Positions 11,076-23,446 are shown, counted from the stretch's first letter. The stretch: DNA of 64,000 nt from Rhizomucor pusillus (GCA_900175165.2 FWWN02000230.1:84180-148179), one strand, 5' to 3'. Notes: generated by a model from the letters alone, not told the origin. Made by a program: numbers and translations.

Positions 11076-13851
11076 ATGGAAAGAAGCAATTCTGGCTTTT
11101 ATGTTATCGACGCCTTTTCCTTGAGGCAGGCCTCCAAGAAGCCCTTCCACCTAGAGCAGCGCTTCCTTCGCAGCACCAGCGGCAACAATTCAACCTTGGA
11201 GGAAGCCGAGATAAAGCGGGAAGCCCTTTTGCAGGATAGACGAGACAAACTCAGTCGCAAGTTCCTTGCCGTACAACAAGTTGCAAAGGATGTCAAAGCA
11301 CGCAGAGATGCTCAGCGACTTATTTTCATGCAATCATTGCAAGTTGCCGAGTTAAAGCGGCAGCATCATATTGAACAGCGGCGCATAGCCAGCAAGGAGC
11401 TTGTGGAGAGAGCAAAGACTATCGCCCGCGAGAACACCTTGCGATACGAAGCAGAGCAAGGTAAATTAGCCGAGCAATGACATGTAAAAATATACGCAAA
11501 AAAAGAGAAGCTTTGGGATAATGTATATTTCATGCAGAACGTTTGCGTCAATCGTTGCAGACCCGTTTGGAACAATCTCATGCCAGGTTAGGACGGAGCG
11601 GTGCAGAAAATGGAAGGAGGAGCAGCGGTGTGTTAACTCGGTGACATGCCCTTAGACGTTTGCATTTGCTCACGCAGCCGAAATCACGCATTCTTGTCAC
11701 GGGTTCCACTGCTGCCACACAGCTATTTCGGAAACGCGTCGCCGCTTTCCGTGAGCTCAATCTTCCCTCCTCGTCAAGAAAGGAAACATGGCTGCAATTC
11801 AATCAGCTGGCCACCTTGCTGCGTAGTAAACGTGTCATCCAGACCTCTTCAAAGCTCCTGTCACTTGCTTTGCGTGATAAGGACTGTAAACACAAAGCCC
11901 GTGTGCTGCTGTCTGCCTACATGATGCTCACGTGTCCTCGTGAAGTCTTCCAGGATATGTCTGGAAAAGAAGAGCAGGTAAGACAACAAATATTTGTTGT
12001 TGGTTTTTTCCTTGCTCTTTTTCCCCCGAAACACTGTACTGATGAGTAATGAACATGATCTCCAGCAATTGCTAGCGGCAACCAAAGAGATGCTACGCCG
12101 TCTTGAAAAATGGCTAGACTCCAACGACAGCTTGTTTGCCAGAATGGCCTTTGAAGAATGCTGGAATAACTACTACGCACTCTTTGAATCGTGGAAGTCC
12201 AAAGATACCAAGCAGCTGATCGCCAACATGTCCACGTACTGCCTCGAGCTGGTACGTCTCAAGCATTCTCTCGGCGAACAAGGTCAGGCCGAAGGCCTTG
12301 ACAAGCAGTTGGAGCAGCAAATACAGCAGGTCAAGCAACGCATAAAGAGTCTCGGTGGGGCCGACGCTGTCGAGCAGTTAGCAGAAGCTGAGAAAGCAAT
12401 GGAAAATTTATCCATCACCGATGATGAATCTATTTCAAGATCGGTACCACCGTCGCCTACGCCTCGCCACGAAAGAGCAGAACCGTCCACCGTGCAAGGA
12501 CCTATCAGTGTCATTGCAGGGGAGCAACTTGCTCGTTTGCTGGATGGGTACGCTCCTGCGTCTGGTGTATCGAACGAGCAACTGGCGCACGAGATCATCA
12601 TTGACCCCGACTTTCAGCTGAAAAAGCCGGAGCCTCAGTCTGAACTGGAAGAACGTGTTCGCAAAATAGCAACGCAAGCATTCTTTGATAGAGTGCAGGA
12701 AGAGCTTCAAGATGGGCATCCCGAAAAGTCCATACCTACGCTGCTGAACGATGTGCGAGAGGTAAGAAATAAACATACGTTTGGATTTTGTCATGAGCTA
12801 AAAATAGAGATCACTTTAGCGCTTGCTATCCCTGGTACCACCTAGCAGCGCGCTTCATGCAAATATATCAGAAGGCATTGACGTGGCTCTTATTGAGCAA
12901 CAGATCCAGCGTGGTGTATTCGATCTGTCAGGGATGCTCCGTTACATCCTCGAGACTATGCGCCAGATGTGCGCGCCTATCCGCGATGAAACGATTCGTA
13001 CCATTGAACGACAAAGCAACCCGGTACAGCAGCTTAGGGGCATTCTAGAATTGCTGGATGATATGGCGCTTGATCTTGCCAATTACCGCCTGCGTGCGCT
13101 GCGTCCTCATCTGGCACCTATCGCTGTTGAATATGAACAAAAGAAATTTGCAGAGTCGCTTAGACAAAACGCGGTGGGTCTTGCCAAGACTAGAAGTTGG
13201 CTGCAGAAATCGCTCCAAAGACTTGAAGAAGCTGCCGAGCAACGCAATCCGGAGAACATCAACCCAGACAAGAACAACCGACCACGACCCAACACAGTTT
13301 TCGAAGAAGCTTTCATCTCCTTGTTAAAATTACCGGAACCAATAACGCGCCTGACTTGCCCAGAGACACTTTTGCTTGATGTTGATCGCATGGTTATTTT
13401 CCAGAACGAAACTCAAGCTGTGACTATAGTAGCAGCGTTGCTCATGTTTGCAAAAGGATTTGGCTACTCGGAAGATCTAGAAGCACTCTCACGCAAGCTT
13501 TTTGTTATGCTTGACGATGGATCCACAACTATCGATAATCTCTCGGCCGAACTCGAACGGTCACTACCTGTGAGCCAAGAACGCAAAGCATTGATACGAT
13601 CTATGGTTGAAAAGACTCTCAAGCATACGGACACAGTTTACTCGCTGCTTTTGCGGCGCGTCGCATCAGTCATTCGCTCTCAACTCCACACCGGTCGATT
13701 TGTTACTCGGGAAATGCTAGTCAGTTATGGTCTAGAACATGTCTCCAAACGGCTCGAGCGTCTGTGCAATCGACTCTACGTCCTTGTTCGACATCACCGC
13801 CAAGTATATAGTACATGGTATGACGATATCATTGCTGATCTTCAGTCGTAA
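11076..13851 (+). CDS. SOK1: Tcp11 / Sok1 domain protein
   Basis: Five exons (11076-11460, 11538-11586, 11656-11977, 12066-12761, 12820-13851) give 827 residues. The N-terminal part is charged and probably coiled coil (basic and Gln-rich, about residues 30-150). From about residue 455 to the end it matches the T-complex-11 domain: FFDRVQEELQ, LLNDVRE, LLSLVPP, and the region DLSGMLRYILETMRQMCAP followed by IRDE, a hallmark of the family. Yeast Sok1 is a multicopy suppressor of cAMP-dependent protein kinase defects; the molecular activity of the family is not settled. It starts 130 bases from the divergent PfkB gene. The gene symbol is assigned by domain, not by synteny. Confidence 0.9.
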
Positions 13852-13921
13852 ATTTTGTAAATATGAATATCACGCAACAGCAACAACAGCAACTTCCTTA
13901 ATATGTCTGCTTTCTTTATTG

Positions 13922-15075
13922 TTATTTCTGAGCCAACTCGCTTCCGATCTTGTAGTTCAAAATCTTGTTCCAATCCAGTTTGTTGCGTGTCAAGGGCAGT
14001 GCTCGACGCAGACCCTTAAAAGTATCCTCGGCGAGGTCTGTGTAGCTGTTGTTCAGTGAAGTGTGATAACGTCTGTCGAACGCAGCAATCTCTTTAGCGA
14101 CCGCCTGTCCTAATTGCTCGACGTCCTATTGCAGTCACCATCAGTGTACTGTGATAGCAATATGTGATAATCGCCATCATCCTTCTTCTTTACCTCAGAG
14201 ACATTGATCTTGGCTTCATGCTCCTTATTTGCGTTCAACTGTACATTGCCGTCTTCATAGTAGTGTACGTTAATCTTGGTGTTGCCTCTAAGATCACCAG
14301 ATTGGGTATCAAGAGTCCATGTCGCCAACCATCGGCCGTTCCTGTTAGCAACATCGCATGAGACACATTATATGCTCAGGACTCTCAAGCGTATTGAAAC
14401 CCTACCAATAGTTGCTAGGATTATATTTGTTATCAACGATTGCAACGACGATTTGAGTTTCTGACGGTGCGTAGACCGTCGTTACTCCGTCCGGATAATG
14501 TTCCTGTACGTATTTCAAAACATGAGTCTCCACGGCTGCTCTTAATGCTTCGATGGACTCTTGGATTTCGTGTATTTCCAAATCAGAGGCGACCTAAATA
14601 CCGAAAAATATGTTATTATTCACGGTCATCTGATGCTAAAATTTGGAGCGTACAAGTCTCATATGGTCGAACTTGAAGGATTGTTTCGATCGAGGGTCGA
14701 GATAACGGGCTTCATCCACGCGTCCGTGATTGGATACAATGACCTAGATATCTGCAACGTTTAACCACTTGAAGAGATATGCATTTTAACAAGGAAAGCG
14801 GCTTGCCTCGTAATCCAAACCGGGAGGTACGACCGTTATTAACTGCTCAGTGTTGTATTGCTCGAGTGCTTGTAGAATGTCGTCCTGCAAGGCGTCATCA
14901 TTGTCGACCAAGGTACGAACGTCTGATGCGGCCGAGATGGTTTGTTAGCCAAAGTGCAGGTTACTGGGCACTGGTGGGTGCTGTTACCGTTAAAGACGTC
15001 GTTGACTTCTCCTGGTGGACTAGCAAGGAGAAAGTTGCATGCGATTTTGACCTTGTCTTCAATCGACACCTCCAT
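13922..15075 (-). CDS. CAP1: F-actin-capping protein subunit alpha
   Basis: Alpha subunit of the CapZ heterodimer that caps barbed ends of actin filaments. Six exons (15075-14988, 14922-14807, 14743-14654, 14593-14406, 14341-14194, 14125-13922) give 277 residues, the expected family length. Motifs: KVKIACNFLLASPPGEVNDV at the N-terminus, DVRTLVDND, TVVPPGLDYE, VDEARYLDPRSKQSF, and WTLDTQSGDLRGNTKINVHY, a highly conserved capping-protein signature. The basic C-terminal helix that contacts actin follows. Intron 2 uses a GC donor (GAG|GCAAGC) instead of GT; no GT alternative keeps the frame. The stop is 70 bases from the convergent Tcp11-like gene. Confidence 0.96.
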
Positions 15076-15282
15076 TTCAGCTAATGTGAACGAAAAAGCA
15101 AAGGCGGGGTCCAAAAGTGCATTTTATGTTTACAAAGTGCGCGCGATGGCAGCAGCTTTAATATAGACACACAGGTGTTCTAACTTTTTTTGCGACCTAT
15201 CGATCGTGAGAATACACATGGGCGAGGGGGAAGGGAAGAAAAAAATGATAGGATTGCATTTTTTGGGGGATGGAAAATCTAT

Positions 15283-16497
15283 TTACTGGACGAAAGAGTT
15301 GCCCTTGGTGATGTTCTTCTTCAACTCGGGAATAGCCTTTGCGATGAGCTCCTTCTCATAGTCAGAGAGCTCACCGAGACCGTGGATCTTCTCGACACCC
15401 TCGGGACCCAATTCAATGTTGCTGGAGAAGTACTCAACACCTTCGTTCTTGAAGAGGTCGGATTGGACAAAGGAAGGCTCAATGACACCCTTCTTGCCAC
15501 CAACGGTAGCCTCCAAGACAGAGTTGGCGAAGCGGGCGCCAGCGAAGGCCATGGAAAGAGTAGCGGAGCCAGTTCCGTCCTTTGCCTTGACAACCTCGTC
15601 GCCACCGAACTGGATGCGATGGGTCAAGGCATCGAGCTCTTCCTTGGTGAATTCGAAGCCGGTTTGGGAGAGCAAGGGGACGATGGTGACGCCAGAGTGG
15701 CCACCGACGACGGTAACCTTGACATCCTTGGGGTCCTTGCCCTTGACTTCAGAGACGAAGCGCGAGGCACGGACAACGTCCAAGGTGGTGACACCGTAGA
15801 GACGCTTGGGGTTGAAGACGCCAGCCTTCTTCAAGGTCTCGGCGAAGATGGGAACAGTGGAGTTAACGGGGTTGGAAATGATCAAGAAGTGGGCGTTGGG
15901 GCAGTACCTGAAATCTGGTAAGCAACAACTTTCAAAGCACGGACTATCTATCATTTGATTGACTCACTTGGCGGAGGCCTCAGCAAGGTCACGGACGATG
16001 GAGGCGTTGGTGTTGAAGAGATCGTCACGGGTCATACCAGGCTTGCGAGGAACACCAGCTGGGATGATAACGACGTGAGCGCCCTCGAGAGCGTTCTTCA
16101 AGCCGTCGTTGTCGGGAGTGTAACCCTTGACCTAAAAAACACGATAACGGTATCAGCAACAAGCTTCCCACCTCTTCCCAAAAGAAGCACACTTACAGTA
16201 GAGTTGGTGTTGATGTGGCTGAAATGAAAAAACAAAAGCATGTCAATTAGTTTCCTGCTACTTTATAGATAGTCTGGGAAGAATATCGAACCTCAAGTCA
16301 GCAGCGACACCGGGGGTGTTGCGGATATCGTAGAGGGAGAGTTCGGTGACGTGGGGGTTCTCCTTCATAAGCAAGGAAAGAGGCTGGCCGATACCTCCGG
16401 AGGCACCGAGGACGGCAACCTTGGAGAGGTTGGCAGCAGAAGTAGAGAAGGCACGCTTAGCAGCAACGGAGGTGAGGACACGCGAGGCAGCGAACAT
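15283..16497 (-). CDS. MDH1: malate dehydrogenase, mitochondrial
   Basis: Interconverts malate and oxaloacetate with NAD in the TCA cycle. Four exons (16497-16292, 16218-16197, 16131-15968, 15907-15283) give 338 residues. The first 25 or so residues ([19 protein letters not shown]) form an Arg-rich amphipathic mitochondrial presequence. Then come the Rossmann motif [15 protein letters not shown], the substrate-binding [12 protein letters not shown], the conserved [11 protein letters not shown], and [12 protein letters not shown] containing the catalytic His. Exon 2 is only 22 bases. Codon use looks strongly biased, with many C/G-ending codons, as expected for a highly expressed gene. Followed at 208 bases by the CAP1 start on the same strand. 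Confidence 0.98.
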
Positions 16498-16910
16498 TTT
16501 TTCTCGAAAGAGGTGGAGAAAACAATCCTTCGCGGGACCCCTCTCTCTTTTACCTGGATCTCAAAAAAGTCCGTCGTGACTTTTTCCCGACGGCAAATCA
16601 TTCTTGCGCTCATCGTCGTCGCACACTGAAACTCGAAAAAAAGCAGTTATTAAGAAGAGGATAATCCATTAAGCGGGATGCTCACAGTCTGATCTTTGGG
16701 TCTTGTCCAAAGCAGCATACAAGGAGCAGCATTGTGCGTTTTTTAATCTTTCAAATGGTCAGTTTCTTTACTGTCATGCCGTTAGCATATGAAAATTTCT
16801 GAATGTGTCATTGTCATTCGAATGGGTTGGTTGCACAAGCATCAAAAAGACGATCAGATATCGATGAACAAATGCAATGATGCTTCCGATCTTTGCTAGT
16901 AAGCCGGAAT
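16498..16910. other. spacer between MDH1 and PfkB gene
   Basis: 413 bases that contain the MDH1 promoter and the 3' flank of the PfkB gene. No further gene or repeat is seen. Confidence 0.5.
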
Positions 16911-18334
16911 TTATGATGCTAACAGCAATTTACTATCTATTGAAGGACTAACAGCCATAGTTGATTTTAGCGTCAGAATTGCTGCTTGTTGCGCCCGATC
17001 TATAACTTTCTTCCACACAGATGGATCCTCGGGAAAGGCGGGTGCCATCGCAGTCAAATTGGCAAGCAAGACTCCAACGAAACTATGTGCAAGAATTTTT
17101 TAAGAAACATTGGGAATAAAGGCAACGCTCATACGCAACTTACCTGTCTCCGGCACCTGTTACGCTTGTGACATCTTGTGGAAGGATATGCTTTGGCTCA
17201 AAATATTTAACGACAGGAACTTGTTCACTCCTTCCAACGTATAAGCAGCCTTCTTCACCCATTTTAGTGATTACGTGAGGGATAGCATTTGATAATTCCA
17301 AAGCATGTGGAAGCATGCGTAGAGCCAGGGAAGGTCCTACGCCGATCCAGTTAGAATTGTATCTTGGCTCAAGGCGTTCGTATTTAGTTACCTTTAACCT
17401 TGGTGGCAAAGTGGTGCAATATAGACTTTTCATTCGATACACCTTGACCCAATCTTAGCTTATATTCTTCCGCCATTACTTCTAATTCATGCTGATTAGG
17501 TGTAGTTAGACTTAACGTCTTTGTCTCCAGCAGCGATGCATGTTCAAAAACTTTCAAGGATTTCACAACAGAAGTAGGCTCAAAACACGCTGACAATTCG
17601 GCAAAACAAGTACATATATCAGCTGGTGTGTAAAACTTGCCTTCAGCTATTTCCCACTGTACCTCGGATACCCAGTGCATTGCAGGATTTCAAGGTAGAT
17701 GCCATAACTTCAGACGTAATGTTGCCATCAAAGCACACGAGGTAAGGTTTCTCCGTAGCAATGACTTGCTCCACTCGAGATGGGTTGATAGCATCAAAAA
17801 TGTTCATATCGGCTACTGCCGCGAGGAGTTGCCCATCTCCTGAATGGATAGCATTGTAGACCTACTGGATCCGTTTAATGATTCACTATACCGGCGACGC
17901 TGATCCACTCTTCACTCACAGCAGTTGATTGATTTGGCAGAGTATCCAAATATTTTGTATCCTGAATTGGAGCATATCAGTAACTAAATAATTGCGGGTC
18001 CTGAGTTTTCTAAGAGACATACCATGCCCAGGGCTTTGATTTGATACTTGACTGTTTTCCCTGATACATCGTTCCCAACTGCTGAGACAAGGAGTGTATT
18101 GATGCCTGTTCGAAACGCTGCTTCTGCCATGTTGCGGCCTACTCCACCGAGTGTCTGTTTCAGGCTACCTGGGCTCGACGTGTACAAAGGAGACAGGTGC
18201 TGGGCATGGTTTCTGGATACCGTGGCAGTAATATCGAGCGCTACACCCCCAATAAACAGTAGCTAATCTGATTGTGTAAATGGACTCCTCTCTCACTGAG
18301 CATGGAATGCACAATCACTTACTGATCTAGACAT
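16911..18334 (-). CDS. PfkB-family kinase, pseudouridine-kinase-like
   Basis: Seven exons (18334-18323, 18262-18023, 17961-17920, 17861-17663, 17589-17392, 17336-17144, 17082-16911) close in frame at 351 residues. The first coding exon is only 12 bases (MSRS) and joins to LLFIGGVALDITATV. GGVGRNMAEA replaces the usual PfkB GGxxxN motif and is typical of PsuK/YeiC-type pseudouridine kinases; TPNQHELEVM and VTGAGDSFVGVLLANL (catalytic Asp in GAGD) complete the fold. Known family role: phosphorylation of pseudouridine during RNA nucleoside breakdown. No pseudouridine-5'-phosphate glycosidase partner is fused or adjacent here, so the substrate is inferred from the motif only. Confidence 0.9.
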
Positions 18335-18689
18335 GCGACCAACGACTGCTGCTGCAGTAATACTTTTTCGTGAAGTCTCAAGTCTTGCACAACCCCGACG
18401 ACGACAGAGTGGAAACTGCTACCCCTTTTCCTAGCAGGTCAACGGCCACCACAAAGTTATTTTCTCGCTTTCCCCTTTAGTCCACCTCTCTCTTTTTGCT
18501 TCCATCAGCACTTCCTCTCCTTCCACAGTCCTTTTAGCTCTAAAGGGTTCCTTCTGAAATACGCAGTATTCTCTTTTGTCCACATTGCGCTTAAATTCCT
18601 CTGGTAAGCTCATCTCGGTCAAACTCAGAGATGAAACAAGTTTGTCGAGTAACAGTCTGGAAATTAGATTCCATACGTTAAGCCTCACC
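18335..18689. promoter_or_regulatory. divergent spacer, PfkB / PP2A B56
   Basis: 355 bases separate the start codons of two divergently transcribed genes and must hold both promoters. A pyrimidine-rich tract lies around 18460-18530. No specific operator recognised. Confidence 0.45.
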
Positions 18690-21495
18690 ATGAAAGGATG
18701 GAAAGGAGTTGTAAGAGCGGTTCTAAATTGAGTGTTTCGTTGGTTGGCATGTGCTGACTGAGTCACTTTAGCTTTCGAGGAGCAAAGGTCCAGTCAACGC
18801 CGACGCTAACGGTGTCGGGCAGGGAGCGTATCAATCTAGCACACCTCCCCACCAACAGCAGCAGCAACAACCTCACTACATTACTACACCGCCACCAGCT
18901 CCTCCGCCGGATGACTCGGCCTCGCCGAATTATCCACCACCGTCTCCACAGTACACGCCATCGATCGTTGTTGTGAACGCGGAAGACAATGCTGATTTCG
19001 TAAGTCCCAATTATTTGGTTTTCTTTTTGCGCCGGAAGAGATGAAATAAACGAGCTTTCTTGCAGCCTCAACAGCAGCGAACAACACCACCTCGCGGATC
19101 GGTTTCTTTTATGCATCATCCCAAGTCTGGAGAGCGGGATATTCCCAAAACAGGTCCCCTCAATCGTCTGAAGAATGCGCCCAAGGATCAGATACCCATC
19201 AGCAAAGCTCCTCGTAGACAGAAATCTTCTCGATTCTACGTCAAGGAAAAAGTCCAACTAGAAAAGACGCCTGCGTTTCACGGTATTTGCAACTCTCACT
19301 TTTATAGACTGTTTCATCTCTGACAAGCTTTTCTCATTGTTTGTGCCAGAGGTTCCACCTCATCTCCGCCAAGACCTCTTTATCCAAAAGATCCGACAAT
19401 GCACGGTCATTTTTGATTTCAGCGATGCATCGTCCGAGCTGCGAGAGAAGGAAATTAAGCGACAAACATTGCAGGAGATTTTGGAGTATATCAACATAAA
19501 TCGCGGTGTATTGACGGAAGCTGTGTACCCGGAGATTGTCAATATGGTTTGTATTTGAACGTGATCTCCAATGTTGGACGTGAATAACCTTTCGTTTAGT
19601 TCTCTATAAATTTGTTTCGAACAATTCCTCCTCAGGTAAATCCTGTGGGTGATGCATTTGATCCTGAAGAAGACGAGCCGGTGTTGGAACTTGCATGGCC
19701 GCATTTGCAAATTGTATACGAGTTCTTTTTACGATTTTTGGAGTCTCCCGAATTCAACATTAATTACGCCAAAAAGCATATTGATCAGAAATTTATATTA
19801 CAGGTTAGTTCCGTTTGACGATGACCGATAAAGAGGATATGTCTGATATAACATTGTATCTAGTTGCTAGAATTATTCGATAGTGAAGATCCACGAGAAC
19901 GCGACTTTTTAAAGACAACGCTGCATAGGCTTTACGGCAAATTCTTGAACCTCCGTGCGTTTATACGAAGATCCATCAACAATATCTTTTTCCAGTTCAT
20001 TTACGAAACCGAAAGACACAATGGTGTTGCAGAGCTATTAGAAATTCTTGGCAGCATTATTAATGGTTTCGCCTTGCCGCTTAAAGAAGAACACAAGATC
20101 TTTTTGATGCGAGTCTTGATCCCTCTTCACAAGGTCAAGTCGCTTGTTCTGTACCATCCTCAATTGGCATACTGCGTCGTCCAGTTTTTAGAAAAAGATC
20201 AAACGCTGACCCACGAGGTAATTTTTATGATGAGGCAAATGGGGAAAACTCTTTAACTGGAAACTGATGTATATTGCATTAGGTGGTGATGGGACTTTTG
20301 CGATACTGGCCCAAGGTGAACAGTCCTAAAGAGGTTATGTTCCTTAATGAGCTGGAGGAGATTCTTGATGTTATAGATGCATACGAGTTCCAACGAATTA
20401 TGGTTCCCGTCTTTACAAAATTGGCGCAGTGTGTCTCAAGTCCTCATTTTCAGGCAAGTGGGAATTAGGAACAGAATGTTGGAAACACGTAAACTTATCA
20501 ATGAGCGACTAGGTTGCTGAACGGGCGCTTTATTTCTGGAACAACGATTATATCGTCAGCCTAATGGCGGAAAATATGGATACCATCATGCCTATCGTAT
20601 TCCCTGCTCTCTATAAGACTTCAAAGACACACTGGAACAAGTATGTATCAGGCATCATCCAGCTGCTTAAAAGACACTAACATGACTGGTTTAATAGAAC
20701 TATATTGAGTCTAGTATTTACTGCTCTCAAGCTATGCATGGATATTAATATCAAACTCTTTGACGAATGCGCAAATCAATACAAGGCTCAGAGACAATTG
20801 TAAGCAATTTCGGAGATCCATGCGTCCCACACCAATTTAATTTTTCATTATCTGTTTTATAGGGAACGCGAAAAAAGGAAGGAACGTGAAGATAATTGGA
20901 AAACACTGCAACACAAAGTTGCAATGCTCAAGTCTCGACCTCAGGAAGCGGTAGATGAGGCCGGTGCTGATGATTATTCATTCCCACCCAAGTCTCAAGC
21001 TGGAGATATGATGGATGTGGAGATAAATGGAGAAGAAGAAGACGATGATATACTTTCAGACGAGGAGACAGATGCAGACTCAAATCACGCGGCTGAACAT
21101 ACCGATGCTATCCATCCTGATATGGTAAATTGATAGAAACGACCGGGAAAACCTATCTGCAAGTCGCATTAATATTAACAAAACGTCGTTCATATACAGC
21201 AACAATTTGAAACTGCACCTGTGCAATATCAACAGTTCCGACGCAAATCCATTATACCCGTGGATGAAACTGTGAGTTTGTGGATGAACTAGAATCAAAA
21301 CTGTCTTGCTGACAAAGCTATCTTGTTCAGGTCTTTAACGAATTGTCTCGCCACGTAAGTTTAGACGAAGTGCTCAATCAAGCACCAGGTGCGGCTGCCT
21401 CTGTCAGCAGTGCTGTTGGCGGTGCTGGTAACAACGGCAACAACAACGGCGAGAATGCCATGAACATGGATCAGACGACAAGGAGCTCCGCGTAG
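18690..21495 (+). CDS. RTS1: protein phosphatase 2A regulatory subunit B' (B56 family)
   Basis: Targets the PP2A A/C core dimer to substrates. Twelve exons (18690-18710, 18772-18999, 19066-19282, 19350-19546, 19600-19803, 19864-20217, 20283-20453, 20513-20640, 20698-20799, 20863-21124, 21200-21271, 21331-21495) give 706 residues. The N-terminus starts MKGWKG like fungal Par1/Rts1 proteins, followed by a Pro/Gln-rich linker. The B56 HEAT-like core begins near residue 150: [16 protein letters not shown], then the [18 protein letters not shown] block and [11 protein letters not shown], ending about YKAQRQLEREKRK. The tail is acidic, then Asn/Gly-rich. Intron 7 is GC-AG (CAG|GCAAGTG). The 21-base first coding exon is inferred from the conserved start and perfect phase. 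Confidence 0.95.
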
Positions 21496-21580
21496 ATATT
21501 ATATGTTTGTTTGTAGTTGTATGCGTATATCTTATTCGGCGAAACCACGTTCACACATCTCCTTATCTGAAAGAAATATC

Positions 21581-21622
21581 CTCTCTCTATCTCTCTCTCT
21601 CTATCTCTATCTCTTTCTCTTT
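21581..21622. repeat. CT-rich microsatellite
   Basis: Runs of ctctctat/ctct repeats just downstream of the PP2A B56 stop, probably in its 3' UTR. Simple-sequence repeat visible by eye. Confidence 0.9.
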
Positions 21623-21783
21623 TCACCTGTAAAGTAAAGTAGCAATCAAAATCAAAAAATCAAAAGAAATACAAAGAAAAATCTTTGGCAAAGAAAAAAA
21701 AAAAGCCATCAAAAATTGGTACTCGCTTTACTAACACTGCGTGGTGAGGTACATTGTACAAATACTCTAAATTACTGTTATTA

Positions 21784-23446
21784 CTACTGCTGTTGGGTTG
21801 AAGAAGGTTGGACGTAAGCGCCAGTGTTGGCTGCGCTGTTAGCTACCGAGATCTCTTGGTCAGCGAAAGAATACTCAATGTAAAATGAGCGGAAGAAGGG
21901 TCCACCGAGTTCAATGTTGTGGTCGTTGTCTTTTCTCGGGGTTATCGCCGAGTAGCAGCGTCCGCTGTCCATCTGGATAATATATTGCTGAGGAGGGATG
22001 TATGCATCTACGCTTGCAGCGAACTGAATGATAAATTTGGGTGCAGATTGCTGCGCTGAGCACTGCAAGGTATATAGGCCGAGCTGAGAGTCGTACATTG
22101 CACCCAGCTGTTGGTTTATGGATTTTGCTAGGTCCGGAGGAACAAGGATATAAGGTATGCTGGACGAGACTCTGCCGTAGGTGTTGGAAAGAGGGAATGA
22201 TCTTCCGCTGCTCAGTTGCAGACCTGACAGCGGCACATTCCAAAAAGGAGACGACATGCTGGCGGAGGAGGCTGGCACGAGAGGCAGGTCATACAGCGTT
22301 CCTGTATACATTTCCGGATTGGTGCCTAAAACCCACAGGAAACCATCATCCGAGGGGGCACGCTTCTTAAAAGTCGGTGAGCCTGAAGATGAAGCGCCCG
22401 TAGCCATCCGATCATCACCGGCTAATGGAAATATCACGACGTCTTAATTCTTCCGTACAAAATTTTTACCCTTCCTAGGTTGGGTTATCTGTCACTTACC
22501 TGCGCGACGAGCTATGCCTGAGCACAGCACGCGATGCATTAATAATAATCTTTTATAAAAACTATTATAATTCTCTTACCACCAGCGGGAGTCGTATTGG
22601 TTGATGGGGTATCGGTCTTGGGTGCATTAGCCGTTGCTTTTGTATTGCCCACATTGGTCGTGGCAGTGTTGAAAATATCTGTGCTGAATGCGCCTGCACC
22701 AATTCTAGCATTTGCAGCTGGTATGAATCCAGGAGGATAGCTAACTGCGTAGGCTTCAGAGATGAAATGACGGGGAAATTCGATGGTTTCAGCGAGCGTC
22801 ACTGTATCCTAAGCATCGATAACATTAGCCAGCGACGTTTGTTGTCGTTTACTATACGTACCAATTCAGGTTTCAAGGTAACACGCGTTCCGTCAATGTA
22901 TACAAAGTCGTATCTCAAGTCAAAGGCAGTGTTCGTCGTGGAAGCTGAGCGGTTGAATCTCTGATCTGCGGGAACATTTGGGCAATCGTTTTGCGTACAC
23001 TGCCCTCAAGGTGTTAATATTTTACATACAACAGGCGTTTTTACCCTGTACCTCGCTAGAGACAGCCCAGGTGATAGGTGCACCTGTGTCGAAAATACCC
23101 GTAAACTTTTGAGGAGGGGTGCCTACGTATTAAAGTTAACATCCTTCAGCATACATTTGAGTCGAGCTTTATTAGCACATACCCATAGAAAATTTAGCTG
23201 TAGGCTGATCGTTTCATTGCAAAAGAGTTTTAATAATGAAATGTTTCGATTGTGGCAAACTTGGCAAACAAGTCTGCATATGCCTACCACACCGCCGATG
23301 AATGACAATGGCACGCTGGGAGGCTTTCCCCCTTCTTGCACTGGTGGTGCTGGGAACAACATGTCTTTGATATCTATTGGAACTAAGCCATCCGCGGTTA
23401 CTATCTGCAACGTTGCCAAAAGGACAAGGGGACTGATCGATCGCAT
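21784..23446 (-). CDS. secreted aspartyl-protease-like protein, second catalytic Asp apparently lost
   Basis: Seven exons (23446-23288, 23204-23183, 23122-23052, 22999-22862, 22808-22580, 22517-22500, 22421-21784) close at 424 residues. A signal peptide (about residues 1-19) leads into PTAKFSMGTPPQKFTGIFDTGA with the first catalytic Asp near residue 72. Pepsin-fold features continue: WNVPLSGLQLSSG near residue 273 and YILVPPDLAKSINQQLGA near 303. Where family A1 members have D-[ST]-G-[ST] just before this last block, this protein reads R-V-S-S-S-I-P. A Thr/Ala-rich insert follows residue 160. Exons of 22 and 18 bases are included because phase and splice sites fit exactly. Likely extracellular or cell-wall; it may not be proteolytic. 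Confidence 0.85.

Noticed and set aside
15190..15921. 243-residue plus-strand frame
   Set aside because: Exact antisense of the malate dehydrogenase exon; strong codon bias creates open antisense frames.
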